Positions 31,210 through 36,762 of a DNA stretch of 36,762 nucleotides are shown one piece after another. The stretch covers positions 1 to 36,762 of the forward strand of contig JBIOTQ010000123.1 in assembly GCA_044866075.1 (NCBI GenBank). The letters are read 5' to 3'. This DNA is from JBASRP01 sp044866075 (GTDB lineage: Bacteria > Actinomycetota > AC-67). Position 1 is the first letter of the stretch. Each line of letters starts with the position of its first letter. Under the pieces are notes generated by a model. That model ran no database searches and was not told the DNA's origin. It saw nothing but the letters and a program-made list of their open reading frames with translations. Made by a program: the position numbers and the translations under genes.

Positions 31210-31211
31210 CC

Positions 31212-31628
31212 GTGCTCGCTCCGAAGAAGGTCAAGCACCGCAAGCACCACCGCGGGCGCATGAAGGGAAAGGCCAAGGGCGGCACGCAGGTGCACTTCGG
31301 CGACTACGGGTTGCAGGCGGCGGAGCCGGCGTGGATCACCAATCGGCAGATCGAGGCTGCGCGTGTCGCGATGACCCGGCACATCAAGCGTGGCGGCAAG
31401 GTGTGGGTCAACATCTTCCCCGACAAGCCGTTCACCAAGAAGCCGGCCGAGACGCGCATGGGGTCGGGCAAGGGCAACCCCGAGTACTGGGTGTGCGTCG
31501 TGAAGCCCGGGCGCGTGATGTTCGAGCTGGCCGGCGTCGACGAGGGGCAGGCCCGCGAGGCGCTCCGTCTCGCGGCGCACAAACTGCCGATCAAGACTCG
31601 CTTCGTGAGCCGGGAAGAAGGCGAGTAG
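31212..31628 (+). CDS. rplP: 50S ribosomal protein L16
   Basis: The 138-residue L16 near the A site begins at GTG 31212 as MLAPKKVKHRKHHRGRMKG, the exact family start, with GGAGGTGCCTAGCC before it. The region ITNRQIEAARVAMTRHIKRG and the MGSGKGNPEYWVCVVKPGR segment are intact. The open frame extends far upstream, but that part is an out-of-frame shadow of rpsC. Confidence 0.96.
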   Translation: MLAPKKVKHRKHHRGRMKGKAKGGTQVHFGDYGLQAAEPAWITNRQIEAARVAMTRHIKRGGKVWVNIFPDKPFTKKPAETRMGSGKGNPEYWVCVVKPGRVMFELAGVDEGQAREALRLAAHKLPIKTRFVSREEGE

Positions 31629-31868
31629 ATGAGCAAGGAAGCCGACAAGCTGCGTGACGTGTCCGAGGACGAGCTCGAGACGAAGCTCGCCGAGGCGAAG
31701 GAGGAGCTCTTCAACCTTCGCTTCCAGCTCGTCACCGGACAGCTCGACAACCCGATGCGGATCAAAGTGGTGCGCAAGCACGTCGCACGGATCCTGACGC
31801 TGATGCGCGAGCGTGAGCTCGAAGAGCTCGAGGCGCAGGGTGCGGCCGCTGCAGCCGAGGAGGCGTGA
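31629..31868 (+). CDS. rpmC: 50S ribosomal protein L29
   Basis: The 79-residue two-helix protein at the tunnel exit has the signature ELFNLRFQLVTGQLDNPMRI, then KVVRKHVARILTLMRERE. An Ala/Glu-rich tail (AQGAAAAAEEA) extends it. The ATG directly abuts the rplP stop, and the stop overlaps the rpsQ start. Confidence 0.95.
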   Translation: MSKEADKLRDVSEDELETKLAEAKEELFNLRFQLVTGQLDNPMRIKVVRKHVARILTLMRERELEELEAQGAAAAAEEA

Positions 31869-32137
31869 TGCCCGAAGAGCAAGGGGATCGCGGACGACGC
31901 AAGACCCGCGTCGGCGTGGTCGTGAGCGACAAGATGGACAAGACCGTGGTCGTCGCCGTGCGCGACACGACCCGGCACGCCCTCTACGGGAAGATCCTCC
32001 GCCGCATCACCAAATACAAGGCGCACGACGACGCGAACGCTTGCGGCGTCGGCGACCGCGTGCTCATCGCCGAGACGCGTCCGCTCTCCAAAACGAAGCG
32101 CTGGCGGGTCGCGGAGATCTTGGAGAAGGCCAAGTAG
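31868..32137 (+). CDS. rpsQ: 30S ribosomal protein S17
   Basis: The 89-residue primary 16S-binding protein reads RKTRVGVVVSDKMDKTVVVA and CGVGDRVLIAETRPLSKTKR, then WRVAEILEKAK. ATG 31868 overlaps the rpmC stop as TGATG; a GTG one codon earlier is possible. GAGGAGG in the rpmC end is the ribosome site. rplN follows with no gap. Confidence 0.95.
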   Translation: MPEEQGDRGRRKTRVGVVVSDKMDKTVVVAVRDTTRHALYGKILRRITKYKAHDDANACGVGDRVLIAETRPLSKTKRWRVAEILEKAK

Positions 32138-32506
32138 ATGATCCAGCAGGAATCGCGGCTCAAGGTCGCCGACAACACCGGCGCGAAGGAGATCCTTTGC
32201 ATCCGGGTGCTCGGCGGCTCCGGACGCCGGTACGCGGGGATCGGCGACGTCATCGTCGCGACGGTGAAGGACGCCCTCCCCGGCGCCCCGGTCAAGAAGG
32301 GCGAGGTCGTCAAGGCCGTCATCGTGCGCACCGCGAAGGAGCGCCGCCGGCCGGACGGCTCGTACATCCGGTTCGACGAGAACGCCGCGGTGCTGATCAA
32401 CGAGCAGCAGAACCCGCGGGGGACGCGCATCTTCGGGCCGGTCGCGCGCGAGCTGCGTGAGAAGAGGTTCATGAAGATCATCTCGCTCGCTCCGGAGGTG
32501 CTGTAG
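32138..32506 (+). CDS. rplN: 50S ribosomal protein L14
   Basis: The 122-residue L14 at the subunit interface is complete: MIQQESRLKVADNTGAKEIL, then the family signature around KAVIVRTAKERRRPDGSYIR and the end FMKIISLAPEVL. It is an ordinary member. Confidence 0.97.
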   Translation: MIQQESRLKVADNTGAKEILCIRVLGGSGRRYAGIGDVIVATVKDALPGAPVKKGEVVKAVIVRTAKERRRPDGSYIRFDENAAVLINEQQNPRGTRIFGPVARELREKRFMKIISLAPEVL

Positions 32507-32508
32507 CC

Positions 32509-32844
32509 ATGCCCGGGCTCAATGTGCGCAAGGGCGACCAGGTCGTCGTCATCGCCGGCAAGGACCGCGGCAAGCAAGGGCGCATCGTCCGCACGTGGCC
32601 GAAGAACGACAAGGTCATGATCGAAGGTGTCAACCAGGTGAAGCGCCACGAGCCGGTGCGCCAGAGCAAAGGCCGTCAGGGTATGGAGGGCGGGATCATC
32701 ACGAAGGAGATGCCCGTTCACATCTCGACGATCGCGCTCGTCTGTAACACCCCCGAGTGCGAGGGACGCGCGCGGGTCGGGTACGTGTTCGAGGAAGACG
32801 GCACGAAGAGGCGCGTGTGCCGTAAGTGCGGGACGAACCTGTGA
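32509..32844 (+). CDS. rplX: 50S ribosomal protein L24 with a four-Cys zinc ribbon
   Basis: The 111-residue assembly-initiator protein has the KOW motif KGDQVVVIAGKDRGKQGRIV (residues 8-27). Its C-terminal part contains Cys79-x4-Cys84 and Cys104-x2-Cys107, a likely zinc ribbon that replaces the usual Lys/Arg-rich end. Such Cys-containing L24 proteins are known in some lineages. The stop overlaps the rplE start (TGATG). Confidence 0.95.
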   Translation: MPGLNVRKGDQVVVIAGKDRGKQGRIVRTWPKNDKVMIEGVNQVKRHEPVRQSKGRQGMEGGIITKEMPVHISTIALVCNTPECEGRARVGYVFEEDGTKRRVCRKCGTNL

Positions 32845-33404
32845 TGGCGACGGCGGCGAAAGAGATGCCGAGGCTGAAGCAGCGGTACCGTGTCGAGCTC
32901 GTGTCGCAGCTGAAGGGTGAGCTCGGGCTCGACAACGTCATGCAGGTGCCGCGCGTCGTGAAGGTCGTCGTCAACATGGGCGTCGGCGAGGCGCTGAAGG
33001 ACGGGAAGATCCTCGAGGGCGCTGTGAAGGACCTCGAGGTCATCACCGGCCAGAAGGCGCTCGTGACCAAGGCGCGGAAGTCGATCGCCGGGTTCAAGCT
33101 CCGCGAGGGGCAGGCGATCGGCGCGAAGGTGACGCTGCGCGGTGACATGATGTGGGAGTTCCTCGACCGGCTCCTCACGTTGGCGCTGCCCCGCATCCGC
33201 GACTTCCGGGGTCTCCCGACGACGTTCGACGGCCGTGGCAACTACACCTTCGGGCTGACGGAGCAGTTGGTGTTCCCCGAGATCGATTACGACCAGGTGT
33301 CGAAGGTGCGCGGCATGGACATCACGGTCGTGACGACGGCCGGCGACGACGAGCGAGCACGAGCGCTGCTCAAGGCTCTCGGCTTCCCCTTCAAGACGGA
33401 GTAA
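32844..33404 (+). CDS. rplE: 50S ribosomal protein L5
   Basis: The 186-residue 5S rRNA-binding protein has VPRVVKVVVNMGVGEALKDG, KARKSIAGFKLREGQAIGAK, and the end DERARALLKALGFPFKTE. ATG 32844 overlaps the rplX stop; the upstream codon at 32826 is a shadow start. Confidence 0.96.
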   Translation: MATAAKEMPRLKQRYRVELVSQLKGELGLDNVMQVPRVVKVVVNMGVGEALKDGKILEGAVKDLEVITGQKALVTKARKSIAGFKLREGQAIGAKVTLRGDMMWEFLDRLLTLALPRIRDFRGLPTTFDGRGNYTFGLTEQLVFPEIDYDQVSKVRGMDITVVTTAGDDERARALLKALGFPFKTE

Positions 33405-33407
33405 ACG

Positions 33408-33593
33408 ATGGCGAAGAAAGCTCTGGTAGAGAAACAGCAGCGGACCCCGAAGTTCAAGGCCCGCAAGTACAACCGGTGCAAGCGCTGCGGACGCCCGCGC
33501 GCCTACTACCGGAAGTTCGGTCTGTGTCGCATCTGCCTGCGGCAGCTCGCCCACGCCGGCGAGGTGCCGGGAGTGACGAAGGCGAGTTGGTGA
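33408..33593 (+). CDS. rpsN: 30S ribosomal protein S14, zinc-binding short form (type Z)
   Basis: The 61-residue short S14 has CKRCGRPRAYYRKFGLCRIC, a C-x2-C-x12-C-x2-C zinc site, and ends in GEVPGVTKASW. It is the C+ form usual in the spc cluster of Gram-positive bacteria. It starts 3 nt after rplE. Confidence 0.97.
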   Translation: MAKKALVEKQQRTPKFKARKYNRCKRCGRPRAYYRKFGLCRICLRQLAHAGEVPGVTKASW

Positions 33594-33597
33594 CACG

Positions 33598-33996
33598 ATG
33601 ACGATGACCGACCCGATCGCCGACATGCTTGCGCGGATCCGCAACGCGACGACCGCGCACAAGGACGACGTCATGATGCCGTCGTCCAAGATGAAGATCG
33701 CCATCGCCGACATCCTGAAGCGCGAGGGCTACATCAAGGAGTTCGGCGTCGAACGCGGCGACCTCGGCCCCGTCCTGAAGATCGAGCTCAAGTACGGACC
33801 GAACCGCGAGCGGACGATCGCCGGGCTGAAGCGGATCTCGAAGCCCGGGCTGCGGATCTACGCGCAGCGCGACTCGATCCCGCGCGTCCTCGGCGGACTC
33901 GGGATCGCCATCATCTCGACGTCGAAAGGCCTCGTGACGGACAAGCAGGCGATGCGCGAGCGCGTCGGCGGCGAGGTCGTCGCGTACGTGTGGTGA
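33598..33996 (+). CDS. rpsH: 30S ribosomal protein S8
   Basis: The 132-residue S8 has DPIADMLARIRNATTAHKDD at the start and GGLGIAIISTSKGLVTDKQA near the end. In E. coli S8 represses the spc operon; I found no matching operator here. The start may be ATG 33598 or the second ATG at 33604. Confidence 0.96.
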   Translation: MTMTDPIADMLARIRNATTAHKDDVMMPSSKMKIAIADILKREGYIKEFGVERGDLGPVLKIELKYGPNRERTIAGLKRISKPGLRIYAQRDSIPRVLGGLGIAIISTSKGLVTDKQAMRERVGGEVVAYVW

Positions 33997-34000
33997 TGAG

Positions 34001-34537
34001 ATGAGCAGGATCGGACGCATGCCCATCGCGATCCCGTCGGGGGTCGAGGTGAAGGTCGAGGGCGCCCGGATCACCGTGAAGGGACCCAAGGGCACGCTCG
34101 AGCAGACGATGCACCCCGACATGACCGTCGCGGTGGACGACGGCAACGTCGTCGTCTCGCGTCCGTCGGACGAGCGCGAACACCGCGCATTACACGGCCT
34201 GACCCGCTCGCTCGTGGCGAACATGGTCGAGGGCGTGACGAACGGCTACGCGAAGACGCTCGAGATCCAGGGCGTCGGCTACCGCGCCGCGCTCAAGGGG
34301 TCAAACCTCGAGATCGCGGTCGGCTACTCGCACCCGGTCGTCGTCGAGCCGCCGTCGGGCGTCTCGTTCGAGGTCCCCCAGCCGACGCGCATCATCATCA
34401 GCGGGACGGACAAGCAACTGGTCGGACAGATCGCGGCCAACATCCGCGCGATCCGTAAGCCCGACCCGTACAAGGGCAAGGGCATCCGGTACGCGGGTGA
34501 GTACGTGCGCAAGAAGGCCGGGAAGGCGGCGAAGTAA
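34001..34537 (+). CDS. rplF: 50S ribosomal protein L6
   Basis: The 178-residue two-domain protein near the sarcin-ricin loop begins MSRIGRMPIAIPSGVEVKVE and ends with PDPYKGKGIRYAGEYVRKKA. ATG 34001 lies 4 nt after rpsH. There is nothing unusual in it. Confidence 0.97.
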   Translation: MSRIGRMPIAIPSGVEVKVEGARITVKGPKGTLEQTMHPDMTVAVDDGNVVVSRPSDEREHRALHGLTRSLVANMVEGVTNGYAKTLEIQGVGYRAALKGSNLEIAVGYSHPVVVEPPSGVSFEVPQPTRIIISGTDKQLVGQIAANIRAIRKPDPYKGKGIRYAGEYVRKKAGKAAK

Positions 34538-34539
34538 CG

Positions 34540-34899
34540 GTGGACGCGCAGAGCAGACTGAAGGCCAGGCGGCGCCGCCATATGCGGGTGCGCCGCAAGG
34601 TGCGCGGTACGGCGGAGCGGCCGCGCGTGGCAGTGTTCCGTTCGAACCGGCACATCTACGCGCAGATGATCGACGACGTGGCCGGCGCGACGCTCGTCGC
34701 CGCGTCGAGCCTCGAGGCCGAGCCCAAGACCGGCGGCGGCGCCAAGAAAGACGTGGCGAAGCGCGTCGGCGAGCTGCTCGGGCGCCGGGCCGTCGAGAAG
34801 GGCGTCCAGGCTGCAGTGCTCGATCGAGGGGGCCGCCTGTACCACGGCCGCGTGCAGCACCTGGCAGACGGCGCCCGCGAGTCGGGCCTCAAGCTCTAG
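34540..34899 (+). CDS. rplR: 50S ribosomal protein L18
   Basis: The 119-residue 5S rRNA-binding protein has RRRHMRVRRKVRGTAERPRV, FRSNRHIYAQMIDD and the end YHGRVQHLADGARESGLKL. It starts at GTG 34540, 2 nt after rplF. Confidence 0.96.
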   Translation: MDAQSRLKARRRRHMRVRRKVRGTAERPRVAVFRSNRHIYAQMIDDVAGATLVAASSLEAEPKTGGGAKKDVAKRVGELLGRRAVEKGVQAAVLDRGGRLYHGRVQHLADGARESGLKL

Positions 34900-34911
34900 G
34901 AGGAGTTCGTA

Positions 34912-35490
34912 GTGGTCGAACGACGCAGATCCGGTGGCGGCGGTCAGGAGGACGCCGGCAAGCCACAGCTCGAGGAGCGTGTGGTGTCGATCAACCGCGT
35001 CGCCAAGGTCGTGAAGGGCGGACGCCGGTTCTCGTTCACCGCGCTCGTCGTCGTGGGCGACCGGGGCGGACGCGTCGGGGTCGGCTACGGGAAGGCGAAA
35101 GAGGTTCCGGCCGCGATCCAGAAGGGCGTGGACATCGCGAAGCGTTCCATGTTCACCGTGCCGATGGTCGGAACGACGCTGCCGCACGAGGTGATGGGCG
35201 TCGCCGGCGCCGGCCGCGTGATGCTGAAGCCGGCCGCGCCGGGGACCGGGGTGATCGCCGGCGGTCCCGTGCGCGCCGTCATGGAGTGCGCGGGGATCGC
35301 GGACGTCCTCTCGAAGTCCCTCGGGAGCGAGAACGCCATCAACATGGTCCACGCGGCGGTCGCCGGGCTCCGCGACCTGCGCCGGCCGGAAGAGGTCGCG
35401 CGCATGCGCGGGCGTCCCGTCGAGGAGATCGCGCCCAAGCGGCTGCTCGAGACGGCGGCGCAGGCTGACGGGCAGGAGGGCTCCACGTGA
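34912..35490 (+). CDS. rpsE: 30S ribosomal protein S5
   Basis: The 192-residue fidelity-centre protein has ERVVSINRVAKVVKGGRRFS, the loop GYGKAKEVPAAIQKG and PAAPGTGVIAGGPVRAVMEC. It starts at GTG 34912 after TAGGAGGAGTTCGTA. The first 20 residues and the last 20 are lineage-specific. The stop overlaps rpmD (GTGA). Confidence 0.96.
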   Translation: MVERRRSGGGGQEDAGKPQLEERVVSINRVAKVVKGGRRFSFTALVVVGDRGGRVGVGYGKAKEVPAAIQKGVDIAKRSMFTVPMVGTTLPHEVMGVAGAGRVMLKPAAPGTGVIAGGPVRAVMECAGIADVLSKSLGSENAINMVHAAVAGLRDLRRPEEVARMRGRPVEEIAPKRLLETAAQADGQEGST

Positions 35491-35669
35491 GCGACCTCAA
35501 GATCACGCTCGTCCGCGGGCTCACCGGCTGCACGGAGGATCAGCGCGCGACGGTGCGTTCGCTCGGTTTGCGCAAGATCCGCCAGTCGGTCGTCCGCGAG
35601 GACAAGCCCGACGTACGCGGCATGGTCAAAAAAGTGCTCCATCTCGTGAAAGTGGAGGATGCGTCGTGA
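35487..35669 (+). CDS. rpmD: 50S ribosomal protein L30
   Basis: The 60-residue protein has LKITLVRGLTGCTEDQRATV, then RSLGLRKIRQSVVREDKPDV and RGMVKKVLHLVKVE. GTG 35487 overlaps the rpsE stop, and the end overlaps the rplO start (GTGA), so the three genes are translationally coupled. Confidence 0.95.
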   Translation: MSDLKITLVRGLTGCTEDQRATVRSLGLRKIRQSVVREDKPDVRGMVKKVLHLVKVEDAS

Positions 35670-36103
35670 AGCTCCATCATCTAAAGCCGGCCCCGGGCGC
35701 TCATCGCGAGAAGGTCCGGGTCGGGCGCGGCAAGGGGTCGGGGAAGGGCAAAACAGCAGGCCGCGGGACCAAGGGTCTGTACGCGCGCAATACCCTTCCC
35801 GTCGGATTCGAGGGTGGTCAGATGCCCATGCAGCGGCGCCTGCCCAAGCTCGGCGGGTTCACCAACCGGAACCGCGTCGAGTTCACGCCCGTCAACGTCG
35901 AGCGCCTGAACGGCTTCGAGGGAGGGGCGGTCGTCGACCCGGATGCGCTGGTTGCGCGCGGACTCGTGCGCAAGCGCCGGGCGCCTGTCAAGATATTGGG
36001 CCGGGGAGAGCTGCAGGTCGGGCTCACCGTCCGGGCCCACGCGTTCTCGTCGAGCGCGCGGGAGAAGATCGAGCGGGCCGGAGGTCAGGCGGAGGTCATC
36101 TAG
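35666..36103 (+). CDS. rplO: 50S ribosomal protein L15
   Basis: The 145-residue assembly protein begins MKLHHLKPAPGAHREKVRVG, then RGKGSGKGKTAGRGTKG and the signature GFEGGQMPMQRRLPKLGGF. Its last codons contain GGAGGT, the ribosome site of secY. The rplO stop and the secY start share one base at 36103. Confidence 0.96.
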   Translation: MKLHHLKPAPGAHREKVRVGRGKGSGKGKTAGRGTKGLYARNTLPVGFEGGQMPMQRRLPKLGGFTNRNRVEFTPVNVERLNGFEGGAVVDPDALVARGLVRKRRAPVKILGRGELQVGLTVRAHAFSSSAREKIERAGGQAEVI

Positions 36104-36762
36104 TGCTCAGCGCCTTCCGTAACGCTTTCAAGATTCCGGACCTTCGCAAGAAGATCCTCTTCACCCTTCTCATCATCGGGATCTACCGGCTGGGCGCCCA
36201 CATCCCGACGCCGGGCGTCGACTTCGACAAGGTCCAGGTCCTGCAGAAGGAAGCTGAGTCGGGCGGCGTCTTCGGTTTGATCAATCTCTTCTCGGGCGGC
36301 GCGCTCACGCAGTTCGCCATCTTCGCGCTCGGGATCATGCCGTACATCACGAGCTCGATCATCATGCAGCTGCTGACCGTCGTCATCCCGCGCCTCGAGG
36401 CGTACGCGAAGGAAGGCGAACAGGGGCAGAAGAAGATCACGCAGTACACGCGCTACATGACCGTCGTGCTGGCGCTGCTGCAGTCGCTGGGGATCGTGGT
36501 GGCCGCCAACTCGGGCCGGCTCTTCGCCGGCCAGCGCGACTTCTTCCCGAACCTGACCGCCGGCCGCACGTTCACCATCGTCCTCACGCTGACAGCCGGG
36601 ACCGCGATGATCATGTGGCTCGGCGAGTTGATCACCCAACGCGGGATCGGCAACGGCATGTCGATCCTGATCTTCGCGTCGATCATCTCCCGTCTGCCGG
36701 CCGAGAGCTACTCGATCTGGAAGACGGCAGGCGGCGTGAAGGCGAGTGTGATCCTTGCGCTC
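36103..36762 (+). CDS. secY: Preprotein translocase subunit SecY, 5' part (cut by window end)
   Basis: The first 220 residues of the main SecYEG channel subunit. The frame starts at GTG 36103 with MLSAFRNAFKIPDLRKKILF, contains the plug and TM2 region (GGALTQFAIFALGIMPYITS), then SIIMQLLTVVIPRLE, and runs open to the last base of the window. Several hydrophobic helices are visible. No stop is met, so it is incomplete only because of the window edge. Confidence 0.96.
   Translation, partial: MLSAFRNAFKIPDLRKKILFTLLIIGIYRLGAHIPTPGVDFDKVQVLQKEAESGGVFGLINLFSGGALTQFAIFALGIMPYITSSIIMQLLTVVIPRLEAYAKEGEQGQKKITQYTRYMTVVLALLQSLGIVVAANSGRLFAGQRDFFPNLTAGRTFTIVLTLTAGTAMIMWLGELITQRGIGNGMSILIFASIISRLPAESYSIWKTAGGVKASVILAL

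Noticed and set aside
30834..31211. An N-terminal extension of L16 by 126 codons
   Set aside because: The upstream frame is a shadow of rpsC; L16 begins with MLAPKKVKHRK at GTG 31212 with a proper ribosome site.

Overview
The window is one contiguous piece of a high-G+C bacterial chromosome, very probably from an uncultured member of the Actinomycetota. Three things point there. RpoB and RpoC read like actinobacterial subunits, and RpoC has the extra charged coiled-coil segment after its N-terminal zinc finger. The order rpmG - hadA - hadB - tRNA-Trp - secE - nusG - rplK - rplA matches the mycobacterial order. The promoters have the form TTGACN - 17/18 bp - TANNNT. Assignment to a class or genus is not possible from sequence inspection alone.

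Left part (1-6,920): a mixed housekeeping region. It holds htpX, a secreted M23 peptidase, an HhH-GPD DNA glycosylase, an ATP-grasp enzyme, yajQ, tRNA-Tyr, a 40-residue membrane peptide, a DsbA-like protein with a single active-site Cys, a frameshifted gene for a Cys-rich secreted and anchored protein, tRNA-Thr, tRNA-Met and rpmG. Two convergent gene pairs overlap by 4 nt at their stop codons.

Middle (6,946-10,648): a ketoreductase-type SDR followed by two MaoC-fold subunits (hadA- and hadB-like), which together could carry out the reduction and dehydration steps of a FAS-II-type cycle. Next come a family 2 glycosyltransferase fused to a cysteinyl-tRNA-synthetase-like tail and an ECF sigma / zinc anti-sigma pair.

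Right part (10,693 to the end): the core transcription and translation supercluster. It contains tRNA-Trp-secE-nusG-rplKA, rplJL, rpoBC, and then an unbroken str-S10-spc run (rpsL rpsG fusA tuf rpsJ rplC rplD rplW rplB rpsS rplV rpsC rplP rpmC rpsQ rplN rplX rplE rpsN rpsH rplF rplR rpsE rpmD rplO secY), with secY cut by the window end. Good sigma-A-type promoters are visible before tRNA-Trp, rplJ, rpoB (two in tandem) and rpsL.

The most striking anomaly is an in-frame TAG at codon 355 of rpoC, where an invariant Lys (AAG) is expected. Other points are a likely attenuator in the rplJ leader, a natural Arg88 in S12 (the classic streptomycin-resistance residue), a roughly 220-residue acidic extension on NusG, several apparent CTG starts, and a 24-bp G-rich repeat shared by two distant sites. 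I saw no CRISPR array, prophage, insertion sequence or obviously new multi-gene system. Most of the window is ordinary core-gene territory.
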